From Sphingobacterium griseoflavum (lineage in GTDB: Bacteria; Bacteroidota; Bacteroidia; Sphingobacteriales; Sphingobacteriaceae), in NCBI RefSeq assembly GCF_014653155.1, contig NZ_BNAF01000010.1, positions 62,001-126,000 of the forward strand: a stretch of DNA of 64,000 bases. Reading direction: 5' to 3'. Below the pieces are notes generated by a model. It did not search any database, had not been told where the DNA came from, and was given only the letters and a program-made list of their open reading frames with translations. A program made the position numbers and the translations under genes. Shown piece after piece: positions 8,772 to 19,132 of this stretch; within the stretch, counting starts at the first letter, position 1; the number at the start of each line of letters is the position of its first letter.

Positions 8772-11375
8772 ATGAATTTTAACAACTATACCATGAAAGC
8801 ACAGGAAGCTATTCAAAAGGCTTCCGAAATAGCGGTTGGAAATCAGCAACAAGCTATCGAACCTGCACATATATTAAAGGCCTTATTGACCGTGGACGAG
8901 AACATCGTAAGCCACTTGTTGAAAAAATTGAACGTAAACCTCAGTTACATCAGTTCCGAGGTAGATAAGCTTATCGCGGCGTTGCCAAAGGTAAGTGGCA
9001 CCAACGTTTACCTCAGCAATGGTAGTTCGACGGTCTTGCAAAAAGCGCAGAGCTACTTGAAGGACTTCAACGATGAATTTATTTCCATTGAACACCTGTT
9101 GCTCGCATTGTTGTCAGCGAACGACCAAACAAGTACGTTGTTAAAAGGCCAGGGTGTTAACGAAAAAGATCTGAAAGCCGCTATCAAGGAGCTTCGCGGC
9201 TCCTCGCGCGTTACCGATCAAAATGCAGAGGCGACCTATAATGCCCTTCAAAAGTATGCACGTAATCTAAACGAATATGCGGAATCAGGTAAATTAGATC
9301 CTGTTATTGGGCGCGACGAGGAAATCCGTCGCGTAATGCAAATTCTATCGCGTCGGACAAAGAACAATCCGATTTTAGTGGGTGAACCCGGCGTTGGTAA
9401 AACAGCTATTGCGGAAGGCATCGCTTACCGGATCATCAAAGGAGATGCTCCAGAAAACCTAAAATCCAAGGTTGTCTATTCGCTCGACATGGGTGCCCTT
9501 ATCGCTGGGGCAAAATACAAAGGTGAATTTGAGGAACGTTTGAAAGCGGTTGTCAAAGAAGTAGCGGAGAGCGACGGTGAAATTATCTTGTTTATTGATG
9601 AGATTCATACCCTTGTAGGTGCTGGTGGCGGAGAAGGCGCCATGGATGCGGCGAACATCCTGAAACCTGCCCTAGCGCGTGGCGAACTCCGCGCTATTGG
9701 CGCCACCACCTTGAACGAGTTTCAAAAATACTTCGAGAAAGATAAAGCGTTGGAGCGGCGCTTTCAAAAGGTGATGGTCGACGAACCGGACACACAAGAC
9801 GCCATCTCCATCCTGCGCGGTTTAAAGGAACGCTACGAAACGCATCATAAAGTGCGTATCCTGGACGAATCCATTATTGCGGCGGTTGAACTTTCCCAAC
9901 GCTATATTACCGACCGCTTTTTACCCGATAAAGCCATCGACCTGATTGACGAGGCAGCCTCGAAATTACGCCTGGAAATGGACTCCGTTCCCGAGGCGGT
10001 AGATGAGCTGAACAGGAGAATCATGCAACTGGAGATCGAACGCGAGGCTATAAAACGGGAACACGACGAGCGTAAGGTGCAGGAACTCTCCGAAACCATT
10101 GCCAATCTATCCACCGAACGGGATTCTTTAAAGGCTGCGTGGCAGTCTGAAAAAACATTGGTCGACCGCGTCAATCAGGAAATACAAAACATTGAAGACT
10201 TCAAACTGGAAGCAGACCAGGCGGAACGTGCGGGCGACTATGGAAAAGTGGCTGAATTACGATATGGAAAAATAAAAGAAGCCCAAGATAATACCGAGCA
10301 ATTGAAATTGGAGTTGGCACAGAAGCAGCAAGACAGCCGTATGCTAAAGGAAGAAGTTACCGCCGAAGATATCGCAGATGTGGTGTCCCGATGGACGGGA
10401 ATTCCGGTTAATAAAATGATCCAGTCTGAACGGGATAAGCTGCTGAATCTTGAAACAGAGCTTCATAAACGCGTAGCTGGACAAGAGGAGGCTATCGAAG
10501 CCATTGCAGATGCCATTCGTCGTTCTCGGGCAGGCTTAAGTGACGCGAAACGTCCGATTGGCTCTTTTATCTTTCTAGGAACGACTGGGGTCGGAAAAAC
10601 CGAGCTGGCAAAAGCATTGGCGGAATTCCTTTTTGACGATGAGCAAGCGTTGGTACGCATTGATATGTCCGAGTACCAAGAGCGCCATGCCGTATCTAGA
10701 CTTATAGGCGCTCCTCCCGGATATGTAGGTTATGATGAAGGTGGACAGTTGACCGAAGCCGTACGCAGACGCCCCTACTCTGTGGTGCTATTGGACGAAA
10801 TAGAAAAAGCACACCCCGACGTCTTCAACATTCTTTTGCAAGTCTTAGATGACGGGCATTTGACCGACAACAAGGGCCGGGTCGTTAATTTCAAGAATAC
10901 GATCATCATCATGACATCCAATACGGGATCGCACGTCATCCAAGAGAACTTTACGAAACTTACAGAAGAGAACCGCGACGAGGTTGTTGCACGAACAAAG
11001 GACGAGGTATTCGATATTTTACAAAAGTCGATACGTCCAGAATTTCTGAACCGTATTGATGAGGTCATCATGTTCACGCCCCTCGGTCGCCATGAAATAG
11101 GCGATATCGTCAGAATGCAGTTCAAACGTGTTCAACAACAGCTTGCTGAGCAAGATATCTTTATCTCGGCCAGCGAGGAGGCGTTAGATTGGCTAGGACA
11201 GCTAGGTTATGATCCCGTGTATGGTGCACGTCCGCTAAAACGTGTCATACAAAAGCGGATACTGAATGAACTTTCGAAAGAAATATTGGCTGGAAAGGTA
11301 TCTCGTGATGCCGTCATTCAGGTGGATGTATTCGATGGACAGTTTGTATTCATCAATAAAAATCAGCAAGGCTAA
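8772..11375 (+). CDS. clpB: ATP-dependent disaggregase ClpB
   Basis: An 867-residue Hsp100 chaperone that, with DnaK, threads and rescues aggregated proteins in the cytoplasm. Domain order: Clp N-domain (about 1-145), first AAA+ module with Walker A GEPGVGKT near 204-211 and Walker [12 protein letters not shown], a long coiled-coil middle domain (about 400-530; [18 protein letters not shown]) that distinguishes ClpB from ClpA/ClpC, second AAA+ module with GTTGVGKT near 602-609, and a C-terminal small domain ending near [13 protein letters not shown]. Length is typical. The only ATG before the N-domain is at 8772. The 250-base upstream gap to the tRNA should hold a heat-shock promoter, but I could not place one. 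Confidence 0.98.
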   Translation: MNFNNYTMKAQEAIQKASEIAVGNQQQAIEPAHILKALLTVDENIVSHLLKKLNVNLSYISSEVDKLIAALPKVSGTNVYLSNGSSTVLQKAQSYLKDFNDEFISIEHLLLALLSANDQTSTLLKGQGVNEKDLKAAIKELRGSSRVTDQNAEATYNALQKYARNLNEYAESGKLDPVIGRDEEIRRVMQILSRRTKNNPILVGEPGVGKTAIAEGIAYRIIKGDAPENLKSKVVYSLDMGALIAGAKYKGEFEERLKAVVKEVAESDGEIILFIDEIHTLVGAGGGEGAMDAANILKPALARGELRAIGATTLNEFQKYFEKDKALERRFQKVMVDEPDTQDAISILRGLKERYETHHKVRILDESIIAAVELSQRYITDRFLPDKAIDLIDEAASKLRLEMDSVPEAVDELNRRIMQLEIEREAIKREHDERKVQELSETIANLSTERDSLKAAWQSEKTLVDRVNQEIQNIEDFKLEADQAERAGDYGKVAELRYGKIKEAQDNTEQLKLELAQKQQDSRMLKEEVTAEDIADVVSRWTGIPVNKMIQSERDKLLNLETELHKRVAGQEEAIEAIADAIRRSRAGLSDAKRPIGSFIFLGTTGVGKTELAKALAEFLFDDEQALVRIDMSEYQERHAVSRLIGAPPGYVGYDEGGQLTEAVRRRPYSVVLLDEIEKAHPDVFNILLQVLDDGHLTDNKGRVVNFKNTIIIMTSNTGSHVIQENFTKLTEENRDEVVARTKDEVFDILQKSIRPEFLNRIDEVIMFTPLGRHEIGDIVRMQFKRVQQQLAEQDIFISASEEALDWLGQLGYDPVYGARPLKRVIQKRILNELSKEILAGKVSRDAVIQVDVFDGQFVFINKNQQG

Positions 11376-11404
11376 GGGCTGTCCGCTTGAGGAAACGCAA
11401 GATC

Positions 11405-11452
11405 AGAAGCAGTGCAGGACGCGAGGTTAGCTGTCGCCTCTGCCCTGCTTCT
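11405..11452. terminator. hairpin between convergent genes
   Basis: AGAAGCAG (11405-11412) pairs with CTGCTTCT (11445-11452), and the inner bases pair partly as an imperfect stem. It sits between the clpB stop and the convergent protease stop, as a shared terminator would, but it lacks a clear T tract on either side. Confidence 0.4.
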
Positions 11453-11459
11453 CTACTCA

Positions 11460-12806
11460 TTACGGCTGCCAGGGTATGGGATCGACCAACTGGAAGCGAA
11501 TATCTTTTACCTGTCCGTCACGCTCGATAGTCAATCGGATCATCTCATCCGGTTTGGACTGTAACTTTGCCATGATCTTGGCCAGTGTGAGTTGTCCGAC
11601 AGCCATACCATTTATCCTCAACAGCAGATCATTTACCTGAACACCAGCAAGTGAAGCAGGGGCATCCTTCCGTAGGCCTGAAACCTTATAGCTGGGACGC
11701 AAGACAAACCTGTATTGCAGATCATCGTTGGCGAGATTGATCGTTATACCTTGCTGTTCGGCGTGCAACCCCTGTTCGCTTCTAATCCTACCACGGATTT
11801 TAACCAATTCCTTGGCCCAGATCATGCCATCATGCTTGACGTCCATTCCCGCCATGTTAAGCACAAAAGGTTTCTTGAAGTTATTGTTGCGCTTCAGATA
11901 AATAAAGCCTTGCTCATAATCCAAAAGAAGATGAAACCGTTGCAGTACCTGATTACCTATCGATCCTATTCTGTCCGTTGTCAATTTACTCATAAACACC
12001 GCGTTGGAATCAGGGTAAGCCACAATAGGATGCTTGATCTGGAAGTCGCCAATCAGGAGCTGATGGATGCGATTTCTTTTGCCATGAATCTCGCCGTTGA
12101 AACCACGACCAATATATTCTTCGACATAAGGAGCACGTACCTCAAAATCAGGCAGAAGAAAGGAAAACAGCATCATGGGATCGGTATTGCCCATATCGAC
12201 CAACATCTTTCCTGCTACCGTGTTAGACTTGCTCTCCATCGATGCATGGATATAAGGCCTATCATTTTCTACCAGTAGCGGTAGCTTGCTGAATTTCCGG
12301 ACAGCCGCGGTGTAGGCATAGCGCTTAGGATAAATAACCATACGCTGCCGCAAATAGTCCATCTGTATAGGGAAGCTCTGGAAAAATCGAGATCCCAATA
12401 TACCATTTATTGCCACTCCTACATCCGAGGATATGTCAAGTTCTGATGCTTGGATCACATACAGCCAATGCAGGGAATCCACCGCTACATCACCCACACG
12501 AACAACATTTCCAGTCGACAAAATACCATCAACCCCCTCCTCCAAACCAATGCCGTGAAACTTCATTTTGTTTTTATTATGGAGGTATAAGGAATCATTC
12601 GCCTGCGCAAATAAAATCGTTTCCTTTACGCCCGTATCCAACAAAAATGAAAAATGTATTCCGTTGATAGTTAGCGGTACAAGGACAACATTATTAACCA
12701 GCTCAAACTTTAACGTGACAGGTTTGTTCTGTTGTAGTCGAAAGATACCCTGGCCATATAAAGAATATGGGATACATATCAAAATCAGGTATTGGTACCA
12801 TTTCAT
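11460..12806 (-). CDS. retropepsin-like aspartyl protease with C-terminal PDZ domain
   Basis: A 448-residue exported protein with signal peptide MKWYQYLILICIPYSLYGQ. The first half carries an aspartyl protease fold: FSFLLDTGVKETILF has the catalytic DTG near residue 58, and a second lobe begins around AGKMLVDMGNTDPMMLF, where the motif reads DMG instead of DTG/DSG. Later LLLDYEQGFIYL is typical of Bacteroidota clan-AA proteins. The last 100 residues form a PDZ domain (YKVSGLRKDAPASLAGVQVNDLLLRINGM). It is probably periplasmic. Substrates are unknown. It is convergent with clpB and divergent from the L,D-transpeptidase genes. Confidence 0.87.
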   Translation of the reverse strand: MKWYQYLILICIPYSLYGQGIFRLQQNKPVTLKFELVNNVVLVPLTINGIHFSFLLDTGVKETILFAQANDSLYLHNKNKMKFHGIGLEEGVDGILSTGNVVRVGDVAVDSLHWLYVIQASELDISSDVGVAINGILGSRFFQSFPIQMDYLRQRMVIYPKRYAYTAAVRKFSKLPLLVENDRPYIHASMESKSNTVAGKMLVDMGNTDPMMLFSFLLPDFEVRAPYVEEYIGRGFNGEIHGKRNRIHQLLIGDFQIKHPIVAYPDSNAVFMSKLTTDRIGSIGNQVLQRFHLLLDYEQGFIYLKRNNNFKKPFVLNMAGMDVKHDGMIWAKELVKIRGRIRSEQGLHAEQQGITINLANDDLQYRFVLRPSYKVSGLRKDAPASLAGVQVNDLLLRINGMAVGQLTLAKIMAKLQSKPDEMIRLTIERDGQVKDIRFQLVDPIPWQP

Positions 12807-12889
12807 TTATAACAGGTGTATATACGAATGTAACGATTAAAAGGTAGATAGTTCAAAATTTTATTTATTTAAAAACTTGCTCGTTTTAT

Positions 12890-12897
12890 TATATTTG
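12890..12897 (+). promoter_or_regulatory. -7 promoter element upstream of the L,D-transpeptidase gene
   Basis: TATATTTG matches the Bacteroidota -7 consensus TAnnTTTG and ends 33 bases before the ATG at 12931. No well-spaced -33 TTG is visible, so this is a partial match. Confidence 0.4.
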
Positions 12898-12930
12898 ATA
12901 GAATTAGCCATCAAAAGATTGTGATCCTGC

Positions 12931-13965
12931 ATGAAATTATACGTTAAGCTTATTTTGCTGACCTGCTGCTTGGCAGGCGCCTCCTGTAACCGACAAAAAG
13001 AACCCAAAAGCTCAGATCCGGCCGAACAGCGTCGATTGGACTCGTTGGAAACGATAAAGAAAGCCGAAGAAGAAGCTAGGAAGAAGCCAAGGACAGCGGA
13101 TGATATCGAGCTCGATAAAGATCTAGCCTATGACAAACATACGTTAGCGGAAAGCTACCCCTATAAAGATACGACTAGGATTTTCCAATTGGATAAAATA
13201 AAGGAAAAGCTAGCATTCGTAGAGAACTTCCAGCGGGCACCAGCATCGTACGTGGTGTTGCAAAATCGCAAAAATCAGAATCAAGAGGCGCCGCTCGTTA
13301 AATCATTCCATCGAAATGAATATACACGCATCTCCGATTCGCTTGGAACCGAGCGCTACCAATCGGCTCCACTTTTTGCGTTGGGTGAGACAGATCGGCC
13401 TCGTATTTATGGGCGAGACGGTACCCTTGCGAAATTGAAGAGCAGCGACACCTTGGATATGGTTCAAGTGGAAGGTGTATCGTTCGAAGGCGCTTGGCAA
13501 GTACCAAAACGTTATATCAAAACGATCGGCGATTCCGTTGCATTTCATCATGTCGTTTTTGTGGATGTAACGAATCAAAATATCTTGACGGTGGAACGTA
13601 CAGGCGATTGCAAGTGGGCTATTAAAAGTATGAATCCAGCGACCACCGGCCAACACAAACCGCCTTACGCCCAAGAAACACCAACAGGTATTTTTGTAGT
13701 GCAGGAGAAGAAAACCAAAATGTACTATTACAAAGATGGCAGCACATCCATTGAAGGCTATGCACCCTATGCTAGCCGCTTTACAAATGGTGCGTACGTA
13801 CACGGCGTGCCTGTCAATAATCCAAAGGGCGCAATTATCGAGTCCAGCTGGTCATTGGGCACAACGCCACGATCCCACATGTGCGTACGGAATGCCTCTT
13901 CCCATGCCAAATTCGTTTTTGATTGGGCAAAGGTATTTAACGCCCTGGTCATTGTTATTGAATGA
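12931..13965 (+). CDS. L,D-transpeptidase (YkuD fold) lipoprotein
   Basis: A 344-residue envelope protein with a lipoprotein signal (LTCCLAGASC, lipidated Cys near 20) and a charged, partly helical linker (20-75). The C-terminal half is a YkuD catalytic domain: NILTVERTGDCKWAIKSMNPATTG, TPTGIFVVQEKK, the His in GAYVHGVPV, and the nucleophile motif SHMCVRN around 315-321. The canonical motif is SHGCxR, so Gly is replaced by Met here while Cys and Arg remain. Such enzymes make 3-3 peptidoglycan cross-links or attach proteins to peptidoglycan. A second, different L,D-transpeptidase gene follows. Confidence 0.87.
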   Translation: MKLYVKLILLTCCLAGASCNRQKEPKSSDPAEQRRLDSLETIKKAEEEARKKPRTADDIELDKDLAYDKHTLAESYPYKDTTRIFQLDKIKEKLAFVENFQRAPASYVVLQNRKNQNQEAPLVKSFHRNEYTRISDSLGTERYQSAPLFALGETDRPRIYGRDGTLAKLKSSDTLDMVQVEGVSFEGAWQVPKRYIKTIGDSVAFHHVVFVDVTNQNILTVERTGDCKWAIKSMNPATTGQHKPPYAQETPTGIFVVQEKKTKMYYYKDGSTSIEGYAPYASRFTNGAYVHGVPVNNPKGAIIESSWSLGTTPRSHMCVRNASSHAKFVFDWAKVFNALVIVIE

Positions 13966-13986
13966 TCTTTACACTAATTTAACACT

Positions 13987-14013
13987 TTGATTCATAATTT
14001 ATTACTAATTTTG
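13987..14013 (+). promoter_or_regulatory. probable promoter of the second L,D-transpeptidase gene
   Basis: TTG (13987-13989), a 16-base spacer and TAATTTTG (14006-14013) fit the Bacteroidota -33/-7 pattern with a slightly short spacer. The element lies just before the ATG at 14038, so this gene can be read independently of its upstream neighbour. Confidence 0.45.
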
Positions 14014-14037
14014 GTATTGGATTAAAGATTTGTGTGT

Positions 14038-14805
14038 ATGCGTTATTTATTTTTTGTATTGTTGACAGGATTGTTTGTGAGTTATATACCAACCACACTT
14101 TCCGAAGATTTAAAGACAGGTTCAACCAAGCCTATAACAGAAAAATTAACCGAGAAAAAATCAGCCAGTGAGCTGCTCTATGACAAGATGAACTTGGCGG
14201 CTATACTAAAATTCGAAGCGTTTAGCCAAGCGCTTGAAGGGTATCGATTGCTGCATCCTAAGAAGGATAATATCTTGACAGTTATTGATTTTACTTTACC
14301 ATCTACTGACAAAAGGATGGTTGTGCTCGATATGAAACACGAAAAAGTGTTGTTTCACACTATTGTCTCGCACGGTAAAAATTCCGGTGAGAAGTTTGCG
14401 AAATCGTTTTCTAATAAACATGGCTCTTACCAAAGTTCGCTAGGCTTTTACGAGACCCAAAACACGTACCAAGGGGGCAACGGATATTCTTTGGTATTAA
14501 ATGGGTTGGAAAAAGGAATCAACGATCAGGCTAAAGCACGTGCCGTGGTTGTACACGGTGCAGACTATTGCAGCGAATCCATGATCAAAGCGACGGGCCG
14601 CCTTGGTAGAAGCTACGGATGTCCCGCTTTACCAAGAGCGGTGACCAAACCTATCATCAATACCATTAAGGGTGGCACCCTGCTTTATATATATGCCGAG
14701 AACAAAGATTATATGGCACAAACCAAAGTTCTGTCATCGGTGTCTAAACGTGGCATGCTTGCGCGGTCCGAAGACCTGAAGGATACCGATAAACACTTGT
14801 ACTAG
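14038..14805 (+). CDS. murein L,D-transpeptidase catalytic-domain family protein
   Basis: A 255-residue exported protein. I use the ATG at 14038 (MRYLFFVLLTGLFVSYIPTTLS, signal peptide); a GTG lies two codons upstream. The domain is the second YkuD-type family: FTLPSTDKRMVVLDMKHEKVLFHTIVSHG, GSYQSSLGFYETQNTYQGGNGYSLVLNG, the His in VVVHGADY, and the catalytic Cys in RLGRSYGCPALPR (Cys about 193). It probably acts on peptidoglycan in the periplasm, as transpeptidase or carboxypeptidase. It has its own promoter-like element and ends in a strong terminator. It differs in family from the L,D-transpeptidase just upstream. Confidence 0.87.
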   Translation: MRYLFFVLLTGLFVSYIPTTLSEDLKTGSTKPITEKLTEKKSASELLYDKMNLAAILKFEAFSQALEGYRLLHPKKDNILTVIDFTLPSTDKRMVVLDMKHEKVLFHTIVSHGKNSGEKFAKSFSNKHGSYQSSLGFYETQNTYQGGNGYSLVLNGLEKGINDQAKARAVVVHGADYCSESMIKATGRLGRSYGCPALPRAVTKPIINTIKGGTLLYIYAENKDYMAQTKVLSSVSKRGMLARSEDLKDTDKHLY

Positions 14806-14879
14806 TTCTAAACATGCCGCACGTTTTACACCGGGAATATTTCCGGTGTTCTACGAACAAACTAGGAATGCCAATTAAC

Positions 14880-14913
14880 AACAAACGCCTGCTTTATGGA
14901 GCAGGCGTTTGTT
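14880..14913. terminator. bidirectional terminator, 14-bp perfect stem
   Basis: AACAAACGCCTGCT (14880-14893) pairs perfectly with AGCAGGCGTTTGTT (14900-14913) around loop TTATGG. It lies between the convergent L,D-transpeptidase and isocitrate dehydrogenase genes. A second GC-rich hairpin, ACACCGG/CCGGTGT (about 14828-14849), precedes it. Confidence 0.85.
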
Positions 14914-14935
14914 TATTGTTTGGTGTCGGCACCCA

Positions 14936-17152
<2,217 letters not shown>

Positions 17153-17251
17153 TTACTATTGAAATGCTATTTATTTTTGATGACGTTCTGTAGAATTGGT
17201 TTTGCCAAAGCTACATGTGTAAATTCGCCTAAAGATAAGCATTTGAAAGCA

Positions 17252-17284
17252 AAAACGCCATAATTGAACGAACAAAGGCGTTTT
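17252..17284 (-). terminator. terminator of the redox gene pair
   Basis: AAAACGCC (17252-17259) pairs with GGCGTTTT (17277-17284). On the minus strand the stem ends in TTTTT, directly downstream of the NAD(P)-binding gene. Confidence 0.6.
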
Positions 17285-17338
17285 CGACAACCTATTTATT
17301 TTCCCGGCACTGACTTCTGTAGCCTTAAGCACATTTTC

Positions 17339-17977
17339 TCAGCTTTTCTGGTATTCCTTTACGGGGAGCACACGGACGCCCAACCGCTTGTCCTTCGATT
17401 CTTGTACCAGGATGCGAGCGAGCTTTTTCGTGCTGGTTCCTGCAAATTGCTTAAAAAGACCTAGCCTATTAAAGAAACCCAACACTTTGCCTGCGATAAT
17501 CTCACCTATTCTATCCGAATCGGGGCGCAAGATTAATCCAGGTTGTATGATGCTCAATTGCTCGAACCGTAATGCTTTGACTTCCATTTCCAAAACGCCT
17601 TTCATCTTATTGTAGAAGAAATTGGAATGTGGATTCGCTCCTACCGCGGAAAGGAGAATAAAATGGCGGACACCTCCGGCTTGACACAGCTGTGCGAAAT
17701 GCAGTTGATAATCGTGATCTACGTGCCATTGCGCTTCTTTACTGCCCGCATCCTTTAGGGTAGTCCCCAAACAGGAGAATGCTACGTCACCTTTGATATG
17801 ATCCGAAGAGGCTTCAAGCGCATCGAATTGCACAATATGCTCTTTTAACTTGTGCTGTTCAGCAAAGTGAGGACGCCTCACGAAAGCTATGATTTCCGTA
17901 AAACGTTCATCTTCCAAAAGTTGTTTAACGACTTCTTTCCCAGTAGCGCCCGTTGCGCCAATTACAAGTGCTCTCAT
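17339..17977 (-). CDS. NAD(P)-binding Rossmann-fold oxidoreductase
   Basis: A 212-residue atypical short-chain dehydrogenase. The N-terminus has the dinucleotide-binding fingerprint VIGATGATGKEVVKQLL (5-21), then AFVRRP, DVAFSCLGTTLKDAGSKEAQWHVD, and HFILLSAVGANPHSNFFYNKMKG with the YxxxK-like pair, ending with LSIIQPGLILRPDSDRIGE. This matches the HTATIP2/YwnB-type NAD(P)H-binding group. It starts two bases after the ferredoxin-reductase-like gene stop, so they are co-transcribed. No specific substrate can be assigned. Confidence 0.83.
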   Translation of the reverse strand: MRALVIGATGATGKEVVKQLLEDERFTEIIAFVRRPHFAEQHKLKEHIVQFDALEASSDHIKGDVAFSCLGTTLKDAGSKEAQWHVDHDYQLHFAQLCQAGGVRHFILLSAVGANPHSNFFYNKMKGVLEMEVKALRFEQLSIIQPGLILRPDSDRIGEIIAGKVLGFFNRLGLFKQFAGTSTKKLARILVQESKDKRLGVRVLPVKEYQKS

Positions 17978-17979
17978 AT

Positions 17980-19023
17980 TTAAAGCACCTCAATGACCGT
18001 GCCTTGTTCAATAGGATGAGCTACACAGAGCAAACACCTTCCATTTTCTACCTCACGATCGGTCAGCACTTCATTGTAGTCCATACGCACACCGCCGCTT
18101 ACGCATTGTGATACACAGGTACTACACATGCCCGATTTGCACGAATAAGGAAGTTTAATTTTATTCTCCAGCCCAATATCCAATATGGTTTTGTTGTGTG
18201 GTATAGCGAGATCGTAGGTTTGCCCTTGAAAACGTAGCGTGATAGCATATACCGTTTTATCGACCGGTTCTTCATCGCGCTCATCGTCATCCTCCTCTTC
18301 TTCGGGGAAATGGAAGGTCTCCTTCTTGATATGCTGATCAGGGATGCCCAAACCCAAGAGGGTAAAACGTACGAGATCCATATAGAAAACGGGGCCGCAG
18401 GTGAAAAATAATGCTGCTCTACTCATCGGTAGGTGCGTTTCGACAATCCGTAAAAGGTATTCACGGTTTAGCCTTGCGTGCAGTAAATTCTTTGCATTGG
18501 AAAAAATCCAAACAATTTCCAATCGCTCAGGATACTTCTTTTGCCACGCGTGCAACTCATCGAAAAAAAGTGTTCGATCTGGAGATCCGTTGCTATATAT
18601 CAACACAACTTTACTATGGACTTCAGCGACCAAAGCTGTTTTTAAAATGGCATACAATGGCGTAACGCCTACCCCTGCAGCGAATAAAAAAATGGTTCGA
18701 CTTGTCGTTACATCGGGTTCGTAATAAAATATACCTTGCGGTTCCAGCACGTCGATTATATCGCCTACGCGAGATCGATGGTGCAAGAGTCGAGATATCT
18801 CTCCGTTATCTACCCGTTTTACCGTTATTGCCAAGGGCTCATCGTAGTAGGCCGAGCTGCTGAAGGAGTAAGAACGACGCACCTCTCGGTCTCCAAAATG
18901 AAAAGATAACGTTAAAAACTGACCCGGTTTAGGGTTGGGATAGCTGCCCGAAAGATCATTAAACGTGATGGTTACATTCTCATTCGGTTGTTGAACAATG
19001 CGGGAAATCTCGAATTTGTACAT
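17980..19023 (-). CDS. ferredoxin-NADP reductase-like oxidoreductase with C-terminal [2Fe-2S] domain
   Basis: A 347-residue cytoplasmic flavoprotein of the PaaE/Hmp-reductase type. FAD-binding residues lie in REVRRSYSFSSSAYYDEPLAITVKR (about 51-75), the NAD(P) site in FLFAAGVGVTPLYAILKTAL (about 112-131), and the plant-type [2Fe-2S] cluster in PYSCKSGMCSTCVSQCVSGG plus a distal CLLC (about 290-335). It passes electrons from NAD(P)H through FAD and the iron-sulfur centre to an oxygenase or other partner. An acidic insert, EEEEDDDERDEE, links the reductase and ferredoxin domains. No phenylacetate genes are nearby, so I do not call it paaE. Confidence 0.86.
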   Translation of the reverse strand: MYKFEISRIVQQPNENVTITFNDLSGSYPNPKPGQFLTLSFHFGDREVRRSYSFSSSAYYDEPLAITVKRVDNGEISRLLHHRSRVGDIIDVLEPQGIFYYEPDVTTSRTIFLFAAGVGVTPLYAILKTALVAEVHSKVVLIYSNGSPDRTLFFDELHAWQKKYPERLEIVWIFSNAKNLLHARLNREYLLRIVETHLPMSRAALFFTCGPVFYMDLVRFTLLGLGIPDQHIKKETFHFPEEEEDDDERDEEPVDKTVYAITLRFQGQTYDLAIPHNKTILDIGLENKIKLPYSCKSGMCSTCVSQCVSGGVRMDYNEVLTDREVENGRCLLCVAHPIEQGTVIEVL

Positions 19024-19083
19024 CTTATAAAAATACGCTAATTCTCCAGCATAGGCAAATAGATCGCTTTATCGAACAAAAAA

Positions 19084-19110
19084 AATCCTGACAGATAGTC
19101 TGCCAGGATT
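19084..19110 (-). terminator. terminator of the rimP-nusA-infB operon
   Basis: AATCCTG (19084-19090) pairs with CAGGATT (19104-19110), with inner CAGA/TCTG pairing. On the minus strand it is followed by a run of T, just after the infB stop codon. Confidence 0.8.
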
Positions 19111-19132
19111 ATTTATTTGCTCGTAACGATCT

